A DNA stretch of 64,000 bases from Rhopalosiphum padi. Its lineage: Eukaryota > Arthropoda > Insecta > Hemiptera > Aphididae. Of the stretch, positions 48,661 to 61,600 are shown one piece after another. Within the stretch, counting starts at the first letter, position 1, and the number at the start of each line of letters is the position of its first letter. The notes beneath the pieces are model-generated. The model had not been told where the DNA came from. It made no database searches and was given only the letters and a program-made list of their open reading frames with translations. Location: positions 25,978,001 to 26,042,000 of the forward strand of contig NC_083600.1 of NCBI RefSeq assembly GCF_020882245.1, given 5' to 3'. The position numbers were made by a program, and so were the translations under genes.

Positions 48661-49627
48661 TACGTCTAGTGGTCCAGCCACTGGACACTGATTGTTCTGG
48701 TCGGTACGTGTGGTGTTGTTATTCGATAAAATTGCTCGTCTGCTATGTACGATGTAAGTAGTTCTTGTTATAGTTTGTCGAGTTTCTATGTTATTCCATT
48801 GTGCACGTTAGTAAATTATCATTTTTTCTTGTCGTCAACTAATTTATATTATCCATTTTGTCATAGTTTATACGTACAAGTTATATTGTGTATAGTCGTC
48901 AGTTTTTTTTTATTATATAATTTTGAATAATTATTAAAAATCTATAATTTTTATTAAAAATCCTAAGGTTATATTTATTTTGGAAAGTAAAACGGTTACA
49001 ATTACAACTTGTAATACGCAATATTTTAATTGTATTATTAATCGGTTTCAGACAGCCAAACTCTATATTTGTAGGGTGACCTATATCGACACAATCTAGC
49101 AATTTTGTGTGTTTTGAAGTTAGGTATCAATATTGAATAAAATGTCTACGATTTGATTTTATTCCTTTGGAGATAATGTGTAGGATTATAGGTGGTACCC
49201 AATTGTACACCACATTCAAACTGTTGTACAGACATTCAATGTTTGTCAGTCTTTTTGGTTAATAGCTCTATATTTATGTACCATGCTTGATTAGATAGGT
49301 ACCAAATATATAAACATAGCGTCTTGACATAGAAATAAATCTTATATTGAAACTGGTAGTGATATAATCTGAAAAATGCTACCTAGTAAGTATTTATAGG
49401 CTAATTGATCTGATAATAAATAAAAGTCAATATTCTAATTATATACTATCCAAATGTACCAATTAGCTTGAATCTGAATAGTATTATGTTAAATCTAATA
49501 CCATATTATATGTTCTTATTTATTTCTTATAAAATTGAATTTTAAATGATATATCCTTTTAAGCGCTACAAATTATATGTAATAATAAATAATCATCATT
49601 AATTTTTATAATTATATATTATTGCAG
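48661..49627 (+). other. Probable 5' intron of the BET gene
   Basis: AT-rich, no credible coding region. It ends at the acceptor TTATTGCAG before 49628. Confidence 0.45.
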
Positions 49628-49637
49628 TGGGTTCAAT

Positions 49638-52600
49638 ATGCAGCAGGTGCCAGTTTCAACTCAAAATAGTGGTGTGCCGACAGTAAGTATACTTACCTTA
49701 AGAACGCTAGATATACCTGCATTTATTGTTTCTATCTTAAAAGTGCATAACATAGTACATCTGCGCTCAGCAGTTCACATTTAACTTTAACATTAAAGTG
49801 ATTTATTTTTTTTATGTTACTTAATGGTAAAAACTTATCTAATATTGTATGTAGGTTTTTTTACAATAATTCTGTCTTTTAAATGAGTTATGAGAATTTA
49901 TGTAAATTTCTAACATTATACGTTAATTTACTCTACTATTAAAATTTAAAACTAATGAAGTGCAAAACATGAACTGCTGAGCTTAGTCTGCTTTGTTATG
50001 CGCTTGTATTTGTAATTTATCTTTTATCTAATTTTAATCTAGTTGTTAATGTACAATTTAAGTGGTATCTATATTATATACATTTAATGAACAAAAATAA
50101 TAAAAATTGAAATGTTTGTTTGCACTGAGTACAGTTAAAACAAACAATTACATTTTGTCTGTTGATTAAAATTTACTCATTAAAGAAGTTTAAATTACTG
50201 TAGATATAATTGTCAAATTTTTTATTAAAGATAGTTGAAGAGAAATTGAAGACAGAAAAAAATTAACCTATATATTATCTAATTAATTGAAAAAAACTTA
50301 AATTTTAGATTTAAAAATATTCAGGATTCATTTGATTTATATGTAGTGTCAAATTAACAAATATATTTAGAAAAACAAAAGATAATAGAAATAACAAGAT
50401 TTTTAATAAATAATTATAAATGTAAATACTTAATAATAACACTAAGTACATTAATTTTACTGTTATGCTTAATGTGCTTAATAATACATATATTATGCAA
50501 GTAAATAATATGACTTATTTTTTAATTGTATTTTTCTATTAAAATAAAGGATACTGCAAATGCAAAACCTGACGGTGGAGAGGTTGCGCCACCACGAAAT
50601 GAGCCATATATTGAGCCGGTGAATGGTATTGTTCAACCACCAGTTGTTCCTCCACCAAATCGACCAGGCCGACTCACTAACAAACTTAATTTCCTTCAAA
50701 AGACTGTAATGAAGGCTCTTTGGAAACATCAACATGCATGGCCATTTTATCAGCCAGTTGACGCCACCAAACTCAATTTACCTGTAAGTTTTATTTTTAC
50801 TATAATTTATAACAGCGGTTCCCAAACTTTTTTGGTTCATGCATCCCTAAAAATAAAAATAAATAATAGCCCCTTCCACCAATAAGTAAATTACCATTTC
50901 ATATTATTTAAATATTCAAATATTTTTAATTTTATGACAAAAATCTAGCTATACATGTTATTTAGTATAACAAAAATTAATTTAAAAAAAAACAATGACT
51001 GTTAATATATAATGAAAAATTTAATGTGAACAAATGGGCTTGTTACCAGTTTATTAATGCTTCAAAATAGGCATCAACGTTGTTACTGCCACTCACATTT
51101 CATTTTCAAAATTACGTTTGAACTGATACTTAGAATTTAACACGTTGACTGCCATGCAGCCGCTGGTGTCCGTATAAAAATAATTAGGTATTGATAATGT
51201 TTAGACTGCCGGCTGCCGCACCATATCATTTGTAGGAAGCCATATTGCCTCGGGCTGCCTTAACACGTTGAGCGCCATGAGACACAAATTTGGGTCTCAC
51301 TTATCTTCGATCAAACCGCCACATAATTTTTGGTATGGTTTACTCAAAAAAAAAATTGAAAAAAAAATTGCCCAAATGGTTTGAAATTTTACACATACTA
51401 TTATTATGGCTAACATAAGGGATTAATAATATTTTTTAACTGATTTGGAGCGAGACCCTAAAATAGGTCTCATGGCCAAACGGAGTCACCCATCAAAAAT
51501 ATATTATTTAAATGATATTTTGAGACTCATATTTGACCCTCAACTATTTTATAAAATAGGTAATCATAGATTGACATAACCAATTATAAATGTTATTGGT
51601 AAATGTAGAGTAAACCAATAATAACATGCAGTCAATTGTATGTAATTAATTTTATTAACATATAAAAAATAACATTGCTTATGTTCAATATTCTTATAGA
51701 AAAACAAAAAACTTAAAAAAATTTCAGTCTACTTCATTGAATAACAATAGTAATACATAATGGTAATTGTAACTTTATTTTAAAAATTATAAAACAAAAC
51801 AAATCAATAAAAACTTGAAACATATTTTTTTTCAATCTAGTTAAATAAAAATAACAACTTTATTTTATAAATTATAAAACATAACAAATCAATAAAAACT
51901 TTACTTCTTTACAATTTTATGTTCCTCAAAAAAACAATCAAGACAAAAATGTTTATCACATAAAAAACATTTAGTATTAATTTTTTTTGTATTGCATTGT
52001 GCATATTTTCTGCCTTTTTTTTTTACTGCCTTAGAGTAACAGCCAACACATCTACTTCTGTTTGCTTTTTCTAAAACATGTTTTTGTGATATAATTTCTG
52101 TGATAGTTTCTTTATTTATTGTTCTACAAGTGTAGATCTGAATACTGTAATAGACATTTTTGAAGATGTAACTTTCTGGAATAAAACTAGAGCATTAACA
52201 ACACTTATGTTTAATAATGCATCTAGAGCAACTTTTCTGTACCACTTTTGACTGCGACGAAGAGGGTTGGAGTAGGAAGTCATCTGATCTGAGAGGTCAA
52301 TTGAAGTTTTTCCAATATTATAATCAACAACTACTGTTGGTTTTTGTACTATTTTTCCTCTTATTTTCAAATTTGTAAGAGCACTATCATGTTTAGAAGA
52401 AACCATAACTAAATCCCGTTTGTCCCTCCACTTCAGCACCAACACATTAGATGAGCTTCTCTGAGACACAATTTCCCCTCTTTTCAATTTTTTTTTAGTT
52501 ACTTCTTTCGGATTAGACTTTCTATTGCACCTTAATGTTCCAACTAAATATGTATTTTTTGATTGTAGTAATTCTGCCAGTTCTACACTTGAATACCAGT

Positions 52601-55600
52601 TATCGACAAAAATTGTTCTACCATTATCAAGATAGGGTTCTGCTAATTCCATTACTATGTTACTTCCAACATTTCCAAGATTTAACATATTATTAACTTC
52701 TTTTCCACAGTATACTTTCATAGCAATAGTATAGCAAGGGGAAATACATAGTTTAAACTCTTTGATGCCAAATCTGTCTCTTTTATTTTTAATATATTGT
52801 TTAAAAGCAAGTCTTCCCATGAATTTAACCAAGGACTCATCAATACACATGCTTTGGTCTGGTTGCATACAATAATTAGAATTTATCATTATATCATCAA
52901 TAACTGTTCCTAATTTGTACAACCTATTTGTAGGGTCAGCACAAGTATTGTCAGAAAAATGTATAGTTTTCATTAAACATTCAAATCTGTTACGGCTCAT
53001 TATAGTACCAAATTGTGTAGAATAAATTCTTGATAAACTCCAATAAAGATGATAGGATGGCAGTGAAACTAATCCTGTCCATATAAGAAGACCAAAAAAT
53101 TGTTTTATTTCACATTCATTTGTATCGTGCCATTTGTTTAAACGTGCATGTGGTGAAATTGTTCTAGCACTCAATAGTTGAGCAGCATATTTATTAGTTT
53201 CTATCACAATTTTATGTATTATATCATTACTTACTATACATTGATAAAAATCTAATGGAGTTCCATCTTGAAGAGTGTCAATTAGATCTGGATTCAAACC
53301 AATATTGCTGTTATTTGTGTTGAAAGTATAAATATTAATATTTTGGTCATCATCTCTCCACTGGCGATCAATTTGTTGAGGAGCCTGATGAGGTATAGTA
53401 CTTGGAATATTAGCAGGTGGTGGAGAATCGACAGACATTTCAGAACCACTAATATGAGATATATCTGAAATTTATAAGAAACCAATGTAAATCTGTGATT
53501 TACAGTTATACAAAATATATAAATACCAGCAAGTGATTCAGTTCTGTTAATATTCTCATCATTAAAATAATATATACCCGACAGTGCATCACCTAAAATA
53601 AATTTCAATTTTAGTTAATTAATAATTTGCATATATAGTAGGTACATTATTTCTATAATAATACCATTTTCTTCTGTTTCAATAATATGTTGATCTGAAT
53701 CGTCTTCAAATGCAGCTATTTAATAGTTTTTAAAAAATATTAAGTTATTTAAAATGCAAAAAAATCTTAATATACTGTGTATAATAAACATTAATAGGTA
53801 CTTACAAGTATTATAATCTGGATCTTTATCCGAGTCGTCGTCATCGTCAAAATCGGAATCCAACATTTCATTTATTTCATATGGATTCATATTATTATTA
53901 TTATTTTTTTCGTTTATAATTTATATTATTATGACTTTATTTCACTACTTCACTAGTAAACTAAATAGTAAATGTTTTCAAAATATCTATAAATAACCAT
54001 AGATTACGATTTAAGACAACAAAATATACAATTTCTTATCATTGATATTGATGCAATAACATGGTTACCGCGGAATATTATGCATTACAGACATCGATGT
54101 TACAGAATAGAAAACAATTCATAAAAAAAAAAAAAAACAAGATATCCCGTTGCTACAAACACCAAAATGATGTGGCAACACTGTAGAATTAAAATCCAAT
54201 GAAATAATTCCGATAAATGAGACCTATTTCTGGTAATCGCTTAATAAATACAATGATATAATGAGACCCATATATGGGTCTCACAAGATGTTTTATTGTA
54301 CTTTATTGAGACCCAATTATGTGTCTCATGGCCAAATTGAGTAACTTGGTAGAAGCACCTTTGGCGCTCAACGTGTTAAATTAATTTAGATTTATATTAT
54401 CAACTTTTCCGTGGCGCTACAATAATGATCCTAGATAATGCGCTGTGGCGTAGCAGGAATAATTGCTATTTTTTGATGTAATAAACATATTTTTTTGTAT
54501 TTTTAATTTATTTTTTAAATCTTATAGTATATATACAAATTTATAATGATACTGAAAAATGCCATTGGCGTACCCATGATAAATATTCTTGTGGATGCCG
54601 GCGGCCTGCCGCATGGCAGTCAACGTGTTAATACCGCAACTGTTGAAAATCGTTGATCTAAAAATATCAATATTTACTTCGAGCTTTACAGTTTGGGAAC
54701 CGCTGATCTATAATATGATACACTTCTATAGTATTTCATGAGTGAAACTATTGAGAGAATCAGATCCATGTGTTGTCTTTATCTTACGTACATTCAATTT
54801 AGCTAATTTATGTTTTAACTTTATTATTAGACTATAAATAACCTATTATTAAAAATAAAGGTAAGAATATTATCCAAAAATGTCTTTTTTATATTCTAAT
54901 TATAAAGTTAGTTGCCATGTGAAGTATTATAGTTTTATAATGCTCATAATTTGATTAAAATTTATTTAACTGTCAATAAAAACCTGAGATTCATTAGATA
55001 ATATTCTTAGTTTTTAAATTTAATTGTTGGGTATATCTATTAAAGATAACAACACAAAATTGAGTATATTTAATCTGTCGGTGTTGTACTTATTGAGGTG
55101 GAAATATCACAAGTAGATTCAGTATCTTCGTTAAATATTGTTGATTGCATATAAAATAAAATAGAATTTTTTACATTTAGTCATTTAAAAAAAAATTAAA
55201 TTTTGGTATTAGGGGCACCTCAACTTGATATTAGAAATTCACTTAGGTAGGTATTTTATAATATATTTTTTGTATATAATATATATATTGAATTTGTTAA
55301 ATATTCTTTATAATTTTGTTCGTTATATAATGAACATTCAATTTTTTAAATTATCAATATTCAGTTTAAAAAATAATCTCTGTAGTTTAAAATGCTGATT
55401 ACATCATGTTTCTATACTTATCACATGTTAAGAGCATGACTGAGAGGTAAGATTTAGTATTTATCGCGTACATCCGCCTTCTAATTGCTTCTCTAAATTA
55501 CTGTTTACCATATATTATTATGGGCAAGCAGCATGATAGAGGAAGTTATTTTTTTCTGTGCGACTAGTTGTACCCTTAACGTTGAATAGTTTTATCAATT

Positions 55601-58600
55601 TTTATATCATATAAAAAATAACATAAGTTAAATATACATCCATGAGTGTCATCAGAAAATAAATAGTTGATTTATATGTAATATTATGGTTGTCTTGATT
55701 AAAATTTAGTATTTATATCTTAAAATTATGATGCAACTTTATAAACATTATAGGTGAAGATATTATAAGAATTGTTAAATTGCATTCATGTACCTCTATT
55801 TTTTTAAGCTTAATTATTCATAAAGTTCCACAGTGAATCGTTTTGTATATTTTACCTATAATTATATTGTTGATTTTTCGTAGGACTACCATAAAGTAAT
55901 CAAAACACCAATGGATTTGGGTACTGTAAAAAAGCGTTTAGAAAATAACTATTATTGGTGTGCTGATGAATGCATACAAGATATTAATGCAATGTTTTCC
56001 AATTGTTATACATACAATAAACCTGGAGAAGATGTAGTTCTCATGGCTCAAACATTGGAAAAAATATTTCTTGCCAAGGTAAGAATTATTATTACAACTG
56101 TTCATATTAATAAATAAATTAAATAAATTAAATGTATTTATTTAGATGGGTCAAATGGTAAAAGAAGAAACTGTATTGCCCCAACATAAACCAGCTGTGA
56201 AAAATCATTCGATTACTCAGAAACCTCCTCCCAGTCATAACCAACCAATAGCTGTAGCTCCCGGTTCAACTGCTATGGGTACCACTCCTCATTCCCAACA
56301 TAATTCTCTACCACCTCAAGTATGTTAAATAAACAGTATTAAGCTAGCAACGTATCTTAAATAAATGTTCAGTATTGTATATATCAGGGGGTCAACAATT
56401 ACATACTGTGGCAGTTTAGATAATTTGAAAAAAAATTTCAAGGGCCAGAAACTACTTAAATATTAATAATTGTTGTTATTATGACTATTATTGTTAATGG
56501 TGATAAACAATGAACGCAATCGTAATCTCCAAATACATAATTAAAATAGATAAAATATTTATATTTTGTGCGGAAAACCAGGATTTCTTTTATTTTTGGT
56601 GATGATCCAGTTATTGTCTATTGCCAACCCCTAGTATATATTATAAAGAAAATAAACAATCAACTTGAAATACATTTTAATGTATTTGCTTTTAATTTTA
56701 AATTATGTAGATGAACTTAAAAATTTACTAAACATATGTTGTGAATTTTTTATAATTATTAATTTTAATATTTAGTAACCATTATTATTATTGATTATAT
56801 AAAAACTATTATATCACCTAATTATTTAAAAATGAAAGATTAATATTTTATTTTAAATATTTATAAAAAGTTTTTTTTAAATATAAGTACATATATTCAA
56901 ATTAAATTTAATTAAAGAGTTCATTATGGTTTATATTAATATTATATGTTGAATATTAAAAATATTATGTATTAAGTATGGGTTTTAATTTCTATCAAAA
57001 TATGTATTTTTTTTTTTTTTAATTTTAAGATTTTAGCTCCAACAACGAGTGATTATGTAGCACAACCAGTAAACATACCTATAGGAGCAGCAAATTCACT
57101 AACTGGTGGCAAACTGAAAAAAGGAGTTAAAAGAAAAGCAGATCCTAGTCCCATCAATTCAATTGACTCCACTGTTTATCCTGGCCCAATGGCTACCCCA
57201 ACAACTCCTGTTCAACCTTTACAATCATCTATTCGTAGAGAATCTGGTCGACAAATAAAAAAACCAAGAGTGCCCGACGAAGGAATTTTATACTCTCAAA
57301 ACACGACTTTACCTACTGGATCCGGCTCAATATCAGTAATTTTTTTATTAAAAAGAATCTTTAAATATTACAGTTAAAAATCTAATATAATTATCTTAGG
57401 ACGGAAAAACCAAAGAAAAATTGACTGAGGCATTGAAGGGTTGTACTGAAGTGCTTAAAGAATTGTTTACCAAAAAACATGCGGTAATACCATAAGGCTT
57501 GTTACAAATGGGATTTTAAAGAATACCTGATTGATGTCTAATCTGGTTTTATAGGCATATGCATGGCCGTTCTACAAGCCAGTTGATGCTGCTTGGTTGG
57601 GCCTGCATGATTATCATGACATTATTAAGAAGCCTATGGACCTGGGAACTGTAAAGGTAATAAAACTTTGAAACATTCAGGTAAATATTTAATTAAATAT
57701 CATATACAATTTTTCATGATTTCAGACCAAATTAGACAACAGAGAATATAAAAATTCAAAAGATTTTGCAGCTGATGTTAATTTAATATTTTCCAATTGT
57801 TATAAGTACAATCCTAAAGATCATGATGTGGTAGCAATGGCAAAAAAACTACAAGCTGTATTTGAAGCTAAGTAAGTTCATTATAAATACTTAATTATTA
57901 AAATTATATTGAATAAAATTTATTTTTTTAAAGAATGTCAAAAGTACCACCAGACCCACCTTTAATAGAAATGAAAATGGAACCTGAAGACGAAAGTAGT
58001 TCAGAAGGAAGTTCTGGTTCATTTAGTGATTCTGACGATTCTGAAGATCTAGAAAATTCAAGAAAAATTCAAGAATTCCAAGAAAAAGTAAGTTTAATAA
58101 TTTGTGTAATTCTTAATATATCCTTTACATGACAGTATATGATAGATATTTTTGATTTCAATAATGATTGTTCATATTACATATAATTTCTTATCAAACA
58201 AAATTCTTGTTCAAATTCTTAGAACATTTTTATTGTACTTAAAATGTATTGTTTAAACAATTATTTTGTTTGTTTTTAATCAAATTTATAAAGAGTTTTC
58301 TGATTATCCTAGACTTAAACTTTTCATATTTTATTTTATTTTGCTGAAATTTATTTTTATATTTGTATTTAATTGTTGAACAATAGTTTGCACTTTTTAT
58401 GGTAGAAATTTTTAAATATGTGTTGCTTCATTTAAAAATTAAGTATCTATTAATAAAAATAAAAAAATTATTTTTAGGTTATAATATTACTGAATAATCA
58501 TTTTTTAATAACATAAAATATATAATATATACATTTGTTCTTAAAAGTTCTTTTTGTAGTAAATTTTATATGTAAAGATTATGAACCTTCCTGATTTTAG

Positions 58601-61600
58601 AATTTTTAAATGTAATCTTGCTCATATTAATTTTTTTTATTAGTGAAATTTAATATACTATTTACAATTGCTTATATCATTAGATGACATAAAAAAATGT
58701 GTAGACTTCTATGGTAAAATTATTCTAAAAATAAAAAAAAATACTAATTTGAGCCGCCCCCTCCAAAAAAAGATCAATTGAGTCCCAAGGAAAAAAAAAA
58801 ACACCATTATTATTGAGTTTTCTGTATAGGTATTGACTATTATAACTTCCATTAAAATGTTTTCCTTATTTATTTATTTACAATAATATAGTAAATAAAA
58901 TAATAAATGTACATAAGAGTGATTCTTTTATCGATCAAAAAACACTCATTATTTCAAAATTTATATTAACATTTCAACAATATTTTTTTCATAATTTTTT
59001 TTTAATGCAACACATTTTTAATCTCATATTCTAAAGTAGAATACTTTTTGGATTTTTTTGATGTACATAAATCAACAATTGTACTAGAAGTATAAGAGTT
59101 CTAAGTATTTAAGTTTAAATGATCAAAGTAATGTACCAACATATTGCGGAGTATCTCCTATACCATTCCTCCTCACTCACCCAAACCAAATACTTATTAT
59201 TCATAAATTACAAGTCCAATTTAAATTTATTTGTATTGAAATACTCCGAAATTATCTTGCTTCAGAAGATGAGAATATAAATTATGTTATTATTGAAAAA
59301 AGTAAAATTCTTAAAAAATTTTTATTAAAAAAAAGATGTTTTATTTCAGCTATATATTATGTAATAAAAATATTGAAAATGTTAATAGTTTTTGAAATAA
59401 TAAGAATTCTTTGATAAAAAAAAAATCAAATTGTACACTTCAAATTATAATGAAGGTATTATTCAAAAAATTTTAATTTTAAAAGTCTGGACTCAATTTA
59501 CATTAATTATTATACATTTTGGGACTCAACTAGTGTATTTTATTTTTTAGGCAAAATTTTAATGCTAGTTTTCTTAATATTACTATATAGATATACTATT
59601 ATATTTATAAAAAGTATTATGATGAAATATACTCATGTGCGTCATTTGATCACCATTTATACTAAGTTCAATTTTGCATGTTCTATGTTAGTTGATCTGT
59701 ATGATGGTTATTTATAATGATAGATCTTGTAGATTCTGAATAATTACAAATTAATAATAAAAGTTTTTTTTTTTAAATTTTTGTTGTAATATTACTCTAA
59801 ACAAAATTAGTTAGATTTTGAAATAAAATATTCTAAATTAATAATTTGGAGAGTTAATGAGAATATGCTATGTAACATTTTTTCAAATTTAATTTTGAAT
59901 TTAACTAAAAAATGAATGTGATTCACTAAATAATAAAATAACAATCTAGTTATAGTAAATATAGACGTGATAAATAATAGTACATAGCATGTTAATTTTT
60001 CCCTACCTTTCATATTTATTGTGTTGAATTTAAAAATGAGAAGATAATTTAATATTCAATATTATTTCAGAAAGAAAATGTAATAGGTAATGCTTTTATG
60101 ATGATATTAATTCATGTGCGTCATTTGATTTGCCAATAATATATTTGACTAAGCATGTTTTATGTTAATTAAATATATTTTTGGCATCACTAAATGATAT
60201 GAGTTTTATAATCTGATTCTTCTGTCTAAGTTTTTACTATTTTATTAAATAAACTAAGAAATGATGATTTTCATGTGCGTCATTTGATTTGCCTATTGAG
60301 TAGTTCATTACATGTTTTATGTTAATCGAGCTTGTTCATAGATATTTTTTATGATATGAATGATAAATTCTGACGTATTGTTTCTAAGCACAGAATAATT
60401 ACTTATTTATATATTATTAGAACTATTAATATTTCTAAGGTAAGAAAAGATGTATATTTATTATAGGAATTGTATTTGGAAGACATATTAATTGTTTGGT
60501 CAATCGCTATTAATTGTAATTATAATTAATCTTAATTTAATTGAGGCATATAAATATTTTATATATTTTACTTAAGAAAAGTATGATGAGTTCTTTTATT
60601 CATGTGCGTCATTTGATATACCATTTGTTATGTTTATTATGCATGTTTTATGTGTAATAAGCTAATTTTTGGTTATTTATAATGATAAAATATTAAGATA
60701 CTGAAATTGAAAAAATGCTTATTTATAAGTGATGAAAATTATATTTGAAATTGTTAACAATTAATTTTGTGATTAAATATTATTTTAGTTAAATGCTCTA
60801 CAAGATCAAATGAAAAGATTAGTTGAAGAAAGTGCAAGAAAGAAAAAACAAAAAAAGAATAGTATGAATAGTTCTAAAAAGAAGAAACATTCTACAAATG
60901 AAAAATTAACTTCATCTGCGTCTAAACCTCCATTAGCTGTTGCCCTCAATAGTACACCAATGAATATTATGGCCAACTCTACCATTACCAACGATATTAA
61001 AATGTTACCAATTGAGCCATCTATGAATGCTAAATCAGCAGCTCAGCAATTACGCCATCCTATGACAAATGCTTCAGCTGGTCAAACAACCAAAGGGGCT
61101 AAAGGTAAAGGTGCCGGTACCAGAGGTCCTGCTAAAGCCCCGGCACAACCCAAGCGCCCTAGAGTTAATTCTAGAGCAAATAATCCGAAGAAAAAGAATT
61201 CTGTAAGTGCCCCAGCTTTTGACTCTGAAGATGAAGACAATGCTAAACCTATGTCTTATGATGAAAAACGTCAGTTGAGCTTAGATATCAATAAGTTACC
61301 AGGTATTTATTCAATTAAATATACTTGTTTCATATTAATATCTTGTATAACAACTGATTCATAGGTGATAAACTTGGTCGAGTAGTACATATTATCCAGT
61401 CTCGTGAACCATCACTTAGGGACTCTAATCCAGATGAAATTGAGATTGATTTTGAAACCCTTAAACCATCAACATTACGGGAACTCGAGTCTTATGTGGC
61501 TTCATGTCTGAGAAAAAAACCACGTAAGATCACCAGTAAGTTTTGGTTTTTGGCCTGGTTCTTCTTTTATCTTTACTTGTTTGCCTTTTTTAATTTTTTT

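Larger units (their letters stand above)
51264..54375 (-). mobile_element. Inner piggyBac transposon, 3,112 bp
   Basis: TTAA at 51260-51263 and 54376-54379 flanks perfect inverted ends CACGTTGAGCGCCA / TGGCGCTCAACGTG. It carries a multi-exon transposase on the minus strand and four copies of a 20-bp palindromic motif near the ends. The TTAA duplication and DDE_Tnp_1_7 transposase identify it as piggyBac. Confidence 0.93.
51141..54627. mobile_element. Middle piggyBac-like element, itself interrupted
   Basis: TTAA at 51137-51140 and 54628-54631 flanks ends CACGTTGACTGCCATGCAGC and the reverse complement of GCGGCATGGCAGTCAACGTG-type sequence. The element's own sequence is about 51141-51259 and 54380-54627, a short piggyBac MITE with no ORF. 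Its terminal CACGTTGA resembles the terminus of the inner element, so the two may be related. Confidence 0.88.
50813..54705. mobile_element. Outer hAT-like element split by two nested insertions
   Basis: The outer ends CAGCGGTTCCCAAACT (left) and AGTTTGGGAACCGCTG (right) are perfect inverted repeats over 16 bp. The flanking octamers ATTTATAA (50805-50812) and ATCTATAA (54706-54713) match at 7 of 8. The element's own sequence is only about 50813-51136 plus 54632-54705, so it was a short non-autonomous hAT-type element before other transposons jumped in. Confidence 0.88.
58088..60788 (+). other. 2.7-kb BET intron hosting four C/D snoRNA-like units
   Basis: Between the acidic-serine exon and the exon starting LNALQDQMKRL. 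The first 1.5 kb shows nothing beyond AT-rich sequence. The last 1.2 kb holds four dispersed units listed separately. Confidence 0.6.
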
